Origin: Tianweitania aestuarii
GTDB lineage: Bacteria; Pseudomonadota; Alphaproteobacteria; Rhizobiales; Rhizobiaceae
Assembly: GCF_018457165.1 (NCBI RefSeq)
Contig: NZ_JAFMNX010000003.1
Coordinates: 496,001-560,000, forward strand
Direction of reading: 5' to 3'
Length of the DNA: 64,000 nt
Shown: positions 51,412 to 60,843 of the stretch, piece after piece
How positions within the stretch are numbered: the stretch's first letter is position 1
Layout: the number at the start of each line of letters is the position of its first letter
Translations under genes and position numbers: made by a program
The notes under the pieces: generated by a model
What the model was told of the DNA's origin: nothing
The model's input: only the letters and a program-made list of their open reading frames with translations
Database searches by the model: none

Positions 51412-52407
51412 TTATGCGATACCGTAGATGCGATCGAGAACGCGCGACACATCCACGATCCGCTCGGCTTGTGGGTCGAAGCGCTTGCTCACAGCAAGCC
51501 GCTGCGCCCAATCCTGCGCGGCCCGCACGCCCCATTCGTCGGGTGGCGAAACCAAAGTTTCGCTCGATGTGCCGCGAAAGCGCTTGGCCGTGAAGTCATA
51601 GAACGAGCCGTTGACGTTGCGCAGTTCTGCGCCGCCCCCTGCGCCATAGAAGGCAGCCGAGATCACCGCTTCTTGCCCCGCATGCAGCTGCCACGAACAG
51701 GCGATGCGCACGATCGTACCGGAGCCCAGCCGGAACGAGGCCACGGCATAATCCTCGACGGCCTCCGGATTGGCTTCGAGCAGCTTGCCGTCGGACAGAA
51801 GATGGCCGCTGACGTCGCTCACCTCCGGAAAATCGAGCACCCAAAGCGCCAGATCGATCAGATGCACGCCCAGATCGATCAAGCAGCCGCCGCCAGACAG
51901 ATTGCGGTCATAAAACCACGGCTTGCCCGGCCCGTAAGCGTTGTGGAAGGTGAGGTCGATCGCGCGGATGTCGCCGAGCTGTCCGCCCTGAACCAATTCG
52001 CGGATAGCCTGAACGCCGGCGGTGAAGCGATAGGAGAAATCCACGCCAAGCAGCCGATCAGCCTCCCGTGCCGCATCGATCACGGCCTGCACTTCGCGAG
52101 CCGAACGGCCAAGCGGCTTCTGACAGAACACGGCAACGCCGGCTTTCAACGCCGCAATCGATTGATCCGCATGCAGGGCGCTCGGCGTGGCGATCACCAA
52201 ACCGTCGAGATCCTGCGCCAGCACATCTTCCAGCGTCGTCCCGACCGCCGCGCCCGGCACGAGCTTGGCGGCTTCCTCTGTCATCTCGGGCGAGGGGTCG
52301 GCAACGGCGACCACCTCGACGGCTCCCGTCTCGATGATCCCTTCCATCCGGTGCCGGCCGATCCAGCCGACGCCGAGGAAACCGATGCGTGGCTTGGCAG
52401 CGCTCAT
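51412..52407 (-). CDS. Gfo/Idh/MocA family NAD(P)-dependent oxidoreductase
   Basis: A 331-residue sugar/cyclitol dehydrogenase. The Rossmann motif is IGFLGVGWIGRHRMEGI, the EKP motif appears as FCQKPLGRSAREVQ, and the catalytic region has LIDLGVHLIDLALWVL (D...H). Members oxidise inositols, glucose-fructose or NDP-sugars. It overlaps the preceding MDR gene by ATGA and is the last gene of a three-gene reverse-strand operon with UDP-glucose dehydrogenase. With inositol synthase nearby, an inositol or NDP-sugar substrate is plausible, but this is inferred. Confidence 0.87.
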   Translation of the reverse strand: MSAAKPRIGFLGVGWIGRHRMEGIIETGAVEVVAVADPSPEMTEEAAKLVPGAAVGTTLEDVLAQDLDGLVIATPSALHADQSIAALKAGVAVFCQKPLGRSAREVQAVIDAAREADRLLGVDFSYRFTAGVQAIRELVQGGQLGDIRAIDLTFHNAYGPGKPWFYDRNLSGGGCLIDLGVHLIDLALWVLDFPEVSDVSGHLLSDGKLLEANPEAVEDYAVASFRLGSGTIVRIACSWQLHAGQEAVISAAFYGAGGGAELRNVNGSFYDFTAKRFRGTSSETLVSPPDEWGVRAAQDWAQRLAVSKRFDPQAERIVDVSRVLDRIYGIA

Positions 52408-53399
52408 TGCGGCACCACCAGCGCCTTGAGGAAGCCGTCCGGCCGGTCGCGCGTGGCGTTCAAGGCGGTGCCAAGCTCTTCGAGCGGATAGGTGTGGGTA
52501 TAAAGCGGCGTCGGGTCGAGCCGGCCGCTGACCACCGCATCCACGGCCTCGCGCATGCCGCGAACATAGATCGCGGGATCGCGCTCATGCGCGTTGATCA
52601 CGTCGAGCCCGCGCCAGTTCCACATCTGCATGTTGACCTGACGCGGCCCATCCTGATGGTAACCGGCGATGATCAGGCGGCCGCGCTCCATCGTCAGTTC
52701 GCCGGCCAGATCCAGCGGCCATTGCTTGCCGACCGCTTCGATCACGCGATCACAGAAGCGTCCGCCTGTCAGCTGCTTGACCTGTTCGATGATCGCCCAG
52801 TGATCCTCCATCGGGATCACCTCGGCAGCCCCCATCGCTTTCGCAAAGTCCAAGGAGAACGGCCGTCGCGAAATGGCGATGACGCGCGCGCCGGCCTTGG
52901 AGGCAAGCTGTGTCAGCAGGGCGCCAAGAAAACCGATGCCGATGATCGCCACGGTCTGCCCGGCCTCGATCTCTGCGCGGCGAAAGATGTTCATGGCGCA
53001 GCCCAGCGGTTCGCCAGGGAACGGTTTTCCGGCAAGGGTATCCGGCAAACGAACCGCCATATCGGCCGCAACCGTGTCATAAGCGGCATAGGCGTGCTGG
53101 GAGAGCGCTGCTACCCGGTCGCCGACGGCAAAGTCGGTCACACCATCTCCCCGCGCCTCGATTACGCCCCAGCCTTCATGCCCGAGACCGCCTGGTTCGG
53201 TCGGAAATTTCATCCAGTCCGGCCCGCTCCATGGACCGAGATTGGACGCGCACACCCCGGTGCCTTCCAGCCGGAGGAGGATCTCGCCGGCTTTCGGTTG
53301 GGGAATGGCGACCTGATCGACCTGCATCTGGCCGGCGCCGGTCACGACAGCGGCCTTCATCGTGCCGCGGTTGCCTGCGGCTTTCTCGTTGATGGACAT
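52404..53399 (-). CDS. Medium-chain dehydrogenase (threonine/sorbitol dehydrogenase-like, MDR)
   Basis: A 331-residue MDR protein. Catalytic-zinc ligands may be Cys of EGTGVCASNLGPW and His-Glu of LGHEGWGVIEA. The structural-zinc four-Cys loop is absent (DRVAALSQHAYAAYD). The cofactor site is VAIIGIGFLGALLTQLASKAGA. It is 8 bases after UDP-glucose dehydrogenase and overlaps the Gfo/Idh gene. It may work in sequence with that enzyme on a sugar alcohol or cyclitol. An N-terminal start at the Met of TMKAAVV, 13 codons in, is also possible. Confidence 0.85.
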   Translation of the reverse strand: MSINEKAAGNRGTMKAAVVTGAGQMQVDQVAIPQPKAGEILLRLEGTGVCASNLGPWSGPDWMKFPTEPGGLGHEGWGVIEARGDGVTDFAVGDRVAALSQHAYAAYDTVAADMAVRLPDTLAGKPFPGEPLGCAMNIFRRAEIEAGQTVAIIGIGFLGALLTQLASKAGARVIAISRRPFSLDFAKAMGAAEVIPMEDHWAIIEQVKQLTGGRFCDRVIEAVGKQWPLDLAGELTMERGRLIIAGYHQDGPRQVNMQMWNWRGLDVINAHERDPAIYVRGMREAVDAVVSGRLDPTPLYTHTYPLEELGTALNATRDRPDGFLKALVVPQ

Positions 53400-53407
53400 G
53401 ATGCTGC

Positions 53408-54799
53408 TCAGCCTGCCGAAGACGTGGCCGTCATCGCACGCTCAACCGTGCGCGATGCAGGTTTCGCGACCTGCACCGCCGCGCTGGCACGGCTGACCGT
53501 TGGCCGGCCGATGCTGAGATAGGTGAGGTCGAGGTCGGTCATGTCGGATGGCAGCCAGAGATTGCGGTAATCGGCCAAAAGCGCGCCGCGCATCGTGCCG
53601 GCGATTTTGGCGAGATCGAGGTGGCGATACTCGTCCCATTCCGTCAGCACGATCACGCCATCGGCGTCGCGCGCGGCGTCATAGGCGTTGTCGCAGAAGG
53701 TGATGTCGTCCAGCTGCTTGGCCGCTTCCGTCATCGCTTTCGGATCATGCGCCTTGATGCGGCAGCCAGCCTTTTGCAGCCAGGGAATGATGGCGAGGCT
53801 GGGTGAGTCCCGGATATCGTCGGTGTTGGCTTTGAAGGCGAGGCCGAGCACGGCGATCGTCGCGCCGTTTGCCTTGCTTCCAAGCTCGCGCAGCACGCGT
53901 TCCGCCAGCATCCGCGAGCGGGCTTCGTTGCCTTCGATCAGCGTTTCGATCAGCCCCTGCGGCGCATCATGCTTGCGCCCCGTTGCGGCAAAGGCGCGGG
54001 TGTCCTTGGGAAAGCACGAACCGCCGAAGCCGGGGCCAGCCGACAGAAAGGCCGAGCCGATGCGGGTGTCGAGCCCGATGCCGGCCGCAACGGCCGACAC
54101 ATCGCCGCCCACCTGCTCGCAGAGATTGGCGACATCGTTGATGAAGCCGATCTTGAGGGCGAGAAAGGCGTTGGCGGAATATTTGATCAGCTCGGCATTG
54201 GCGTTGCTGGTACGCATCACGGTCACGCCACGATCGGCCAGCGGTTGATAGATCTGTTCGAGCACGGCGCAGGCGCGTGGATCGTCCGATCCGAACACCA
54301 CCCGCTCGGGCTCGAGGAAGTCGCGCACGGCCGTGCCTTCGCGCAGGAACTCGGGATTGGAGGCGATCGAAAAATCGAGCGCGCCGCGTTCTTCCGCAAT
54401 GATCTCGCGCAGCGCCTTGCAGGTGCCCACCACGACGGTTGACTTCACCACGACAACGCAGTTCGGCTTGATCACCCTGGCGATGCCGCGCGCCGCGTCC
54501 TGAACGAAGGACAGGTCGATGTCACCATCGGCAAGCGAGGGCGTTCCGACCGCGATGAAGACCGCATCCGCATCGGCAGCGCCGTCAACCGTGTCGGCGC
54601 TGAACAGGAGGCGGCCGGCCTGGATATTGGAGGCCATCAATTCCTGAAGTCCGGGCTCGTAGATCGGCACTTCGCCGGCCCGCAGGCGCGCCACGCGATC
54701 TTCGTTCATGTCGATGCAGGTGACATGGTGACCAAGTTCCGCCAGACAGGTTCCGGACGTCAGCCCCACATAACCGGCACCGATAATCGTGATCTTCAT
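53408..54799 (-). CDS. UDP-glucose 6-dehydrogenase
   Basis: A 463-residue member of the UDP-glucose/GDP-mannose dehydrogenase family. The NAD site is KITIIGAGYVGLTSGTCLAE, with YEPGLQEL and SNPEFLREGTAVRDF blocks. The catalytic Cys is in AGPGFGGSCFPKDTRA, and the C-terminal domain has LAFKANTDDIRDSPSL. It makes UDP-glucuronate, the precursor for the UDP-xylose synthase at 61946. ATG 54799 gives the normal start; an upstream in-frame codon is rejected. It is the first gene of the reverse-strand operon. A C-terminal Ala/Thr-rich tail of about 30 residues is extra. Confidence 0.92.
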   Translation of the reverse strand: MKITIIGAGYVGLTSGTCLAELGHHVTCIDMNEDRVARLRAGEVPIYEPGLQELMASNIQAGRLLFSADTVDGAADADAVFIAVGTPSLADGDIDLSFVQDAARGIARVIKPNCVVVVKSTVVVGTCKALREIIAEERGALDFSIASNPEFLREGTAVRDFLEPERVVFGSDDPRACAVLEQIYQPLADRGVTVMRTSNANAELIKYSANAFLALKIGFINDVANLCEQVGGDVSAVAAGIGLDTRIGSAFLSAGPGFGGSCFPKDTRAFAATGRKHDAPQGLIETLIEGNEARSRMLAERVLRELGSKANGATIAVLGLAFKANTDDIRDSPSLAIIPWLQKAGCRIKAHDPKAMTEAAKQLDDITFCDNAYDAARDADGVIVLTEWDEYRHLDLAKIAGTMRGALLADYRNLWLPSDMTDLDLTYLSIGRPTVSRASAAVQVAKPASRTVERAMTATSSAG

Positions 54800-55235
54800 A
54801 TGTCCCTCAACTTCGGTGGGCGCCGGCGGCATCATCGAGTGAGCCGCCCGAACCTTTGATCGATGCTCCCGTCGGATAGGGGTGCAGCGTTCTTCTTCAT
54901 GTCGTCAACTTCGGAGAATTCGGGAGGGACATCAAGCTTTGTAGCCCTGTCGAGCATAAGCGTGGTGACATTGCATGAAACGGACAAGCCGTTTTCGAGC
55001 TCAGTTCCAAGCGCTCCTGCTCAGCATTCACCATGCAAAATCCTGAAGACCCTCATTGAAGCGGCAGCTAGAGCATCAGCAGCTACGTTCAAGTGGATGA
55101 TGCCACGCCGACGACCTTGGGGAACTGCCGGTGATTGTCGGTAGGGATCAGGCAAAGGGTTGGTGCTCCCCCACTTCCCGAGTAGAAGATCCTCCCTAAT
55201 TATGTCGGCGCAGTGAGCTGAGGAGCGACAAGCAG
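54800..55235. other. 436-base divergent intergenic region between the two sugar operons
   Basis: Separates UDP-glucose dehydrogenase (reverse) from the first epimerase (forward). It must contain both promoters, but I see no recognisable operator, riboswitch or EcfG site. A 41-codon reverse frame (54832-54957) has no ribosome site and no similarity that I recognise. The base composition looks less coding-like than the surroundings. Confidence 0.5.
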
Positions 55236-56342
55236 GTGCAGAAGGTATTGGTGACGGGAGGCTGCGGCTTCATCGGGCGTTATGTGGTCGAGGAGCTTCT
55301 CGCGAAAGGCCACGACGTTCGCATTCTCGACGGGTTGATCGAACAGGTCCATGGCGGCGTTGCTCCCGAACTTGATCCGCGCGTCGATTTCATCAAGGCC
55401 GAGATGACCGACGCCAAGGCGGTGGAACAGGCGCTCGATGGCGTCGAAAGCGTCATCCACCTGGCAGCCGAAGTCGGTGTCGGCCAGTCCATGTATGAGA
55501 TTGCCCGCTATGTCAGCGCCAACGATCTCGGCACGGCCGTTCTGCTCGAAAAGATGATCGGCAAACCGATCAAGCGCATCATCGTGGCATCGTCGATGAG
55601 CGTTTACGGCGAAGGCTACTACCAGGACGAAAGCGGCCAGCTGCACGGCGCCGTTCGCCGCCAGGCCGAGCGCGTCAAGGCCGGCCACTGGAACCCTGAA
55701 ACAAAAAACGGCGGTGCGCTGACGCCGGTCGCGACGTCGGAAGACAAGCCGGTCGATCTCGCTTCCATCTATGCGCTGACCAAGTTCGCGCAGGAACGCG
55801 AAGTGCTGATCTACGGTCAGGCCTATAACGTCGAAGCCATCGCCCTGCGCTTGTTCAACGTGTTCGGCCCGGGCCAAGCCCTGTCCAATCCCTATACGGG
55901 CGTTCTCGCCAACTTCGCATCGCGTCTCGCAAACGGGCAGCCGCCGATGATCTTCGAAGACGGCCAGCAGCGCCGCGATTTCGTGCATGTGCGCGATGTC
56001 GCCCGTGCCTTCCGCCTGGCGCTGGAAGCTCCGAAGGCCAACGGCCACGTCATCAATGTCGGCAGCGGCAACGCCTATACGATCGAAGAGGTCGCGACCT
56101 TGCTGGCAAACGCCATGGGCGTGCCGGAACTGAAGCCCGACATTCTGCACAAGACGCGTTCGGGCGACATCCGCAACTGCTTCGCCGACATCACGGCAGC
56201 GCGCGAACTCCTCGGCTTCGAGCCGAAATATCGCCTGCAGGACACGCTCGGCGAATTGGCCGAGTGGGTCAGCGTCACTGGCGCGGTGGATCGCGGCGCG
56301 CAGATGAAGAAGGAGTTGGAAGAGCGGGGCTTGGTGTCGTAA
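55236..56342 (+). CDS. NAD-dependent epimerase/dehydratase (extended SDR), dTDP-glucose/UDP-sugar type
   Basis: A 368-residue extended SDR acting on a nucleotide sugar. The NAD motif is VLVTGGCGFIGRYVVEEL; catalytic residues lie in IVASSMSVYGEG and the YxxxK SIYALTKFAQER. The C-terminal half has LRLFNVFGPGQALSNPYTGV and RRDFVHVRDVARAF. The start is GTG 55236 with AGGAG 10 bases before it. It is the first gene of the forward glycosylation operon. A 4-epimerase, a reductase or a dehydratase cannot be distinguished from these motifs. Confidence 0.87.
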   Translation: MQKVLVTGGCGFIGRYVVEELLAKGHDVRILDGLIEQVHGGVAPELDPRVDFIKAEMTDAKAVEQALDGVESVIHLAAEVGVGQSMYEIARYVSANDLGTAVLLEKMIGKPIKRIIVASSMSVYGEGYYQDESGQLHGAVRRQAERVKAGHWNPETKNGGALTPVATSEDKPVDLASIYALTKFAQEREVLIYGQAYNVEAIALRLFNVFGPGQALSNPYTGVLANFASRLANGQPPMIFEDGQQRRDFVHVRDVARAFRLALEAPKANGHVINVGSGNAYTIEEVATLLANAMGVPELKPDILHKTRSGDIRNCFADITAARELLGFEPKYRLQDTLGELAEWVSVTGAVDRGAQMKKELEERGLVS

Positions 56343-56378
56343 ATGACGCGAAGCATCGGCAATAAGGGAGCTTGAAGC

Positions 56379-57473
56379 GTGGCAGGACCTGCGATCGTCG
56401 AAGGCGGTCAGACAGTCGTTATCGTTGGCGGCAGCGGCTTCATCGGATCGAATTTGGCGGAAAGCTTCCTTCGTGAAGGCCGGCACGTCACGATTCTGGA
56501 CAATCTCAGCCGTCCCGGCGTCGAAGAAAACCTTGCCTGGCTGACTGCCACCTATGGCGATCTCGTTGAAGCCGCCCGTGTCGATATCCGCGACACGGCG
56601 GCCCTCGTTCCGGTTGTCAGCAGAGCGAGCGCGGTGTTCCACCTCGCCGCCCAAACGGCCGTCACCACCAGCCTCGTTGATCCCATGGACGACTTCGAGG
56701 TCAATGCGCGCGGCACGCTGAACATTCTGGAAGCGATCCGTGCCACGGGCCGTCGCGTACCGGTGATCTTTGCCAGCACCAACAAGGTCTATGGCGGCCT
56801 TGAAGACATGGAGATGGTGGAAGGCGACGAGCGCTACCATCCCGCCGACGAGGCCATCGGCGATCATGGCGTCAGCGAAAGCCGTCCGCTCGATTTCTGC
56901 ACGCCTTATGGCTGCTCCAAGGGCGTGGCGGACCAGTATGTGCTGGATTACGCCAAGTCCTATGATCTGCCGACCGCCGTTTTGCGCATGAGCTGCATCT
57001 ATGGTCCGCGCCAGTTCGGCACCGAGGATCAGGGCTGGGTCGCACACTTCCTGCTCAAGGCGCTGCGCGGCGAACAGGTGTCGATCTATGGCAACGGCAA
57101 GCAGGTGCGCGACATCCTGCATGTCAGCGATTGCGTGGCGGCCTATCGCGGTCTGCTCGATCATATCGACGAGGTGTCCGGCCAGGCCTTCAATCTCGGC
57201 GGTGGACCGCAGAACAGCGTCAGCCTGCGCACCGTGTTGAGCGAAATCGCCCGTTTGACGGGCCGCAACATGCAGCTCGAGCATGGTGAATGGCGCAAGG
57301 GCGACCAGTTCTATTTCGTCGCCGATACGCGCAAGATCGAACAAGCGATCGGCTGGGAAGCCAAGACCGACTGGAAAGAGGGCCTGGCGGATCTCGCCCG
57401 CTGGCTGGCCGAAAACCGCGTCGCGTCCAGAGCGGCGAAAGAGCAGCCGGAGCAACAGGTTCTGTCGGCGTGA
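56379..57473 (+). CDS. NAD-dependent epimerase (CDP-paratose/tyvelose 2-epimerase-like extended SDR)
   Basis: A 364-residue extended SDR. The NAD motif is VVIVGGSGFIGSNLAESF, with catalytic FASTNKVYGGLEDM and YxxxK TPYGCSKGVADQYV. The block LRMSCIYGPRQFGTEDQGWV is characteristic of the CDP-paratose 2-epimerase-like group, so a C2 epimerase is a reasonable guess. The start is GTG 56379 and the stop overlaps the next gene by GTGA. Second sugar-modifying enzyme of the operon. Confidence 0.85.
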   Translation: MAGPAIVEGGQTVVIVGGSGFIGSNLAESFLREGRHVTILDNLSRPGVEENLAWLTATYGDLVEAARVDIRDTAALVPVVSRASAVFHLAAQTAVTTSLVDPMDDFEVNARGTLNILEAIRATGRRVPVIFASTNKVYGGLEDMEMVEGDERYHPADEAIGDHGVSESRPLDFCTPYGCSKGVADQYVLDYAKSYDLPTAVLRMSCIYGPRQFGTEDQGWVAHFLLKALRGEQVSIYGNGKQVRDILHVSDCVAAYRGLLDHIDEVSGQAFNLGGGPQNSVSLRTVLSEIARLTGRNMQLEHGEWRKGDQFYFVADTRKIEQAIGWEAKTDWKEGLADLARWLAENRVASRAAKEQPEQQVLSA

Positions 57474-58627
57474 AGGCAGCAGGTCGCGCGGCAGGCGAAG
57501 GATCGAACATCGAAACAGCCGCAGACGGGCAGCGCCCCCTGCGCGTCCTGATGACGGTGGATGCCGTTGGCGGTGTCTGGCGCTACGCGATGGACCTTGC
57601 CGCCGGCCTGCAAGCCTCCGGTGTTCATTTTATCTTCGTCGGTCTCGGTCCGAATCCATCCCCCGCGCAGCGCTCCGAAGCCGAGCGTTGGGGAAAGCTG
57701 ATCTGGGAAGATGCACAGCTCGACTGGCTGGCTGAAGGCCCGCAAGATCTGGCTGATCTTCCAGCCCTCCTGGAGCGGCTCGTCGGCGAAGAAGGCGTCG
57801 ACCTTCTTCATCTCAACGCACCCTCGCAAGCCTGTGGTTTGAAGCTCGACTGCCCGATCGTGGCGATGTCGCATTCCTGCGTCGTGACCTGGATGCACGC
57901 CGTTCGCGGTCAGGAGGTTCCGGCGCAATGGTCGTGGCAGAAACGGCTCAACCGCGAAGGCTTCGATGCCGCCGATGTCGTTCTTGCGCCAAGCCGCAGC
58001 CACGCCGACGCGCTGGAACAATGCTACGGCCCGATCGACGCTTTGTCGGTGGTCTACAACGCTTCCCAGGCAGGCGCCGAGATCGCGCAGCGCCAGCCCT
58101 TCGTGTTTGCCGCCGGCCGTTGGTGGGACGAAGGCAAGAATGGCGCGGTTCTGGACGACGTTGCGGGGCAGGTGGAGTGGCCGGTGCAACTTGCCGGAGC
58201 GCTGAAAGGGCCGAACGGCCAGCAGATCAACCTGCAACAGGCGGATCATCTGGGCGTTCTGCCGACCGCGCAGATCCAGGAGCTGATGAAGGCTGCCGGC
58301 ATCTTCGTGTCGCCATCGCTTTACGAGCCCTTTGGCCTGGCTCCGCTTGAAGCTGCGTGCACCGCGACGCCGCTGGTTCTCGCCGACATTCCGACCTACC
58401 GCGAATTGTGGGATGGCGCGGCCTTGTTTGCCTCGCCGCGCGATCCCGCTTCCTTTGTGGAAGCGCTCCAAACGCTGATCGCAAGCGAGACGCTGCGCCG
58501 CGACATGGGCCGCAAGGCCCTGGATCGCGCCAAACGCTATTCCCTCCAAGCGCAGGCGCAAGCCATGCTGCAGATCTACGACGCTGTTTGCGTGGCGGCC
58601 GAGCCGCGCCTGGTTTTATCGAGCTGA
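57470..58627 (+). CDS. Glycosyltransferase, GT4-like (GT-B fold)
   Basis: A 385-residue glycosyltransferase starting at GTG 57470, overlapping the epimerase stop. The N-terminal domain begins LRVLMTVDAVGGVWRYAMDL, a GT4/GT5-like acceptor site. The C-terminal donor site has the E-x7-E pattern in SPSLYEPFGLAPLEAACTATP, followed by LVLADIPTYRELW. It would transfer a sugar from a nucleotide donor in the cytosol. No membrane segment is present. The frame is open upstream, but the overlap start is preferred. Confidence 0.87.
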   Translation: MKAAGRAAGEGSNIETAADGQRPLRVLMTVDAVGGVWRYAMDLAAGLQASGVHFIFVGLGPNPSPAQRSEAERWGKLIWEDAQLDWLAEGPQDLADLPALLERLVGEEGVDLLHLNAPSQACGLKLDCPIVAMSHSCVVTWMHAVRGQEVPAQWSWQKRLNREGFDAADVVLAPSRSHADALEQCYGPIDALSVVYNASQAGAEIAQRQPFVFAAGRWWDEGKNGAVLDDVAGQVEWPVQLAGALKGPNGQQINLQQADHLGVLPTAQIQELMKAAGIFVSPSLYEPFGLAPLEAACTATPLVLADIPTYRELWDGAALFASPRDPASFVEALQTLIASETLRRDMGRKALDRAKRYSLQAQAQAMLQIYDAVCVAAEPRLVLSS

Positions 58628-58630
58628 TTG

Positions 58631-59755
58631 ATGAGAATTCTTCTTTATACCCATTCCCTCCTGTCCGACTGGAACCACGGCAACGCGCATTTCCTGCGCG
58701 GCGTCATGCGCGATCTGGTTGAACGCGGCTATCAAGCCAGGGCGCTGGAGCCGGTTGATGCCTGGAGCCGCGAGAACCTGGTGAAGGATCAGGGCGAGGC
58801 CGCCGTTGCGCGCTTCGCGCAGGATTTCCCCACGCTCCAGTCCGAGCAATACGATGCCGACTTTGACCATGAAGCAGCCCTTGATGGGGCCGATGTGGTG
58901 CTCGTGCATGAATGGACCGACCCTGCGCTGGTGGCGCGTATCGGCAAGGCGCGCCGGGATGGCGGCCGTTTCACCCTGATCTTCCACGACACGCATCACC
59001 GTGCCGTTTCGGCCGAAAGCGACATCGGCGGCCTTGATCTGAGCGGCTACGATGCCGTGCTCGCATTCGGCGAAACGCTGCGCGAGCGCTATATCAAGGC
59101 CGGTTGGGGACGGCGCGTCTTTACCTGGCATGAGGCGGCCGATGATCGCTTGTTCAAGCCGCATCCCGAGATAGAGAAGACCGGCGACCTGATCTGGATC
59201 GGTAACTGGGGTGACGACGAGCGCACCGCCGAGATTGCCTCCTTCCTCACCGAACCGGCGGCCAGACTGCAGCTGAACGGGACCGTTCGCGGCGTGCGCT
59301 ACCCGCAGCGCGCTTTGGACTCGCTGGAAAAGGCCGGGCTGAACTATGGCGGCTGGATCGCCAATGCGGATGTGCCGATGGCCTTTGCACGACACAAGCT
59401 GACCATGCACATCCCACGCCGGCCCTATGTGGAATCGCTGCCGGGTATTCCCACGATCCGCATGTTTGAAGCGCTGGCTTGTGGCATTCCGCTGATTTCG
59501 GCCCCGTGGAACGACGCAGAAGGTCTGTTTCGCGCCGGCAAGGACTTCCTGTTCGCCAAGGACGGCGAGGAGATGACCCGACTGATCCGTGATCTGCTGG
59601 CCGATCCGGCGCGCCGCGAGGAGATCGCGGCATCCGGTCTGGAAACCATCCGCGCCCGCCACACCTGCCGCCACCGGGTCGATGAATTGCTGGCGATCCT
59701 GTCCGGCCTCGATGTCGATATCACCCCATCCAATTCCAAGGAGACCGCAGCGTGA
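58631..59755 (+). CDS. CgeB-like glycosyltransferase, first of three tandem paralogues
   Basis: A 374-residue GT-B protein of the CgeB/Glyco_trans_1_2 type. The N-terminus (LLYTHSLLSDWNHGNAHFLR) shares the pattern S-L-L-S-x-W-x-x-G-x-A with the next two genes. The C-terminal donor region is IRMFEALACGIPLISAPWND. ATG 58631 is used; a TTG immediately before it is possible. It follows the GT4-like gene by 3 bases. CgeB-like proteins are known from spore-coat and maturation polysaccharides. The acceptor here is unknown. Confidence 0.82.
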   Translation: MRILLYTHSLLSDWNHGNAHFLRGVMRDLVERGYQARALEPVDAWSRENLVKDQGEAAVARFAQDFPTLQSEQYDADFDHEAALDGADVVLVHEWTDPALVARIGKARRDGGRFTLIFHDTHHRAVSAESDIGGLDLSGYDAVLAFGETLRERYIKAGWGRRVFTWHEAADDRLFKPHPEIEKTGDLIWIGNWGDDERTAEIASFLTEPAARLQLNGTVRGVRYPQRALDSLEKAGLNYGGWIANADVPMAFARHKLTMHIPRRPYVESLPGIPTIRMFEALACGIPLISAPWNDAEGLFRAGKDFLFAKDGEEMTRLIRDLLADPARREEIAASGLETIRARHTCRHRVDELLAILSGLDVDITPSNSKETAA

Positions 59756-60843
59756 AGATTGCATTCTACGGCTCGAGCCTGCTGTCGTCCTACTGGAACG
59801 GCGCTGCCACCTATTATCGCGGCCTGCTGCGCAACCTGGCGGCCCTCGGCTATGACATCACCTTCTATGAGCCGGATGTGTATGACCGGCAGAAGAACCG
59901 CGACATCGAGCCGCCGGAATGGTGCAAGGTCGTGGTGTATGACGGCACGGTCGAGGCGCTGCGCAATGCGGCGGCCAAGGCTGCGGATGCCGACATCGTC
60001 GTGAAAACCAGCGGCGTCGGCTTCGAGGACAATCGGCTGCTCGACGAAGTGCTGCGCGCCGCGCGGCCGGGTGCGATGAAGATCTTCTGGGATGTCGATG
60101 CGCCGGCGACGCTCGCCGAACTGCGTGCGGATCCCGATCATCCGCAGTTGAAGGCGCTGAATGAGATCGACGCGGTGCTGACCTATGGCGGCGGCGATCC
60201 CGTGGTGAACGCTTACACCGCAATCGGCGCCAAGCGCTGTATTCCGATCTACAATGCGCTTGACCCGCAAACGCATCATCCGGTTGATCCCGATCCGCGC
60301 TTCACCGCCGATCTCGCTTTCCTCGGCAACCGTTTGCCGGATCGCGAAGCGCGGGTCGAAAGCTTCTTCCTGAACCCCGCCGCTGGCCTGCCCGAGCAGC
60401 GTTTCATTTTGGGTGGATCCGGCTGGGGCGACAAGCCGATGGCCGGCAACATCGATTATATCGGCCATGTCGGCACGCGCGATCACAACGCCTTCAACGT
60501 CACGCCAAAGGCCGTGCTGAACATCTCCCGCGACTCCATGGCAGATATGGGCTTTTCGCCGGCAACCCGGGTGTTCGAAGCCTGCGGCGCCGGCGCTTGT
60601 CTCATTACCGATGCCTGGCTCGGCGTCGACTTCTTCCTCAAGCCCGACGAGGAAGTGCTGGTGGCGCGCGATGGCAAAGACGTCGCCGACATCCTGTCCG
60701 GCCTGACGCCCGAGCGCGCCCGAGAGATCGGCCAAGCGGGTCTCGCACGTGTGTTGCGCGATCACACCTATGCCGACCGCGCCGCCGAAGCCGACGTGAT
60801 CTTCCGCGACTTTCGCGCCAAACAGGCGGAGGCTGCCGAATGA
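59752..60843 (+). CDS. CgeB-like glycosyltransferase, second of three tandem paralogues
   Basis: A 363-residue GT-B protein beginning KIAFYGSSLLSSYWNGAATY with a typical YRGLLRNLAALGY helix. Donor-site block TRVFEACGAGACLITDAWLG. The start is GTG 59752, overlapping the previous stop (GTGA), and its own stop overlaps the next start (ATGA). It is clearly paralogous to both neighbours, so the three probably arose by tandem duplication and add successive sugars. Confidence 0.83.
   Translation: MKIAFYGSSLLSSYWNGAATYYRGLLRNLAALGYDITFYEPDVYDRQKNRDIEPPEWCKVVVYDGTVEALRNAAAKAADADIVVKTSGVGFEDNRLLDEVLRAARPGAMKIFWDVDAPATLAELRADPDHPQLKALNEIDAVLTYGGGDPVVNAYTAIGAKRCIPIYNALDPQTHHPVDPDPRFTADLAFLGNRLPDREARVESFFLNPAAGLPEQRFILGGSGWGDKPMAGNIDYIGHVGTRDHNAFNVTPKAVLNISRDSMADMGFSPATRVFEACGAGACLITDAWLGVDFFLKPDEEVLVARDGKDVADILSGLTPERAREIGQAGLARVLRDHTYADRAAEADVIFRDFRAKQAEAAE

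Noticed and set aside
54832-54957. 41-codon reverse-strand frame upstream of UDP-glucose dehydrogenase
   Set aside because: No ribosome-binding site and no recognisable similarity; reported only as part of the intergenic description.
55200-57455. Long open frame antisense to the two epimerase genes
   Set aside because: The 751-codon reverse frame spans two well-supported sense genes and has an Asp/His/Arg-rich composition typical of antisense reading in high-GC DNA.
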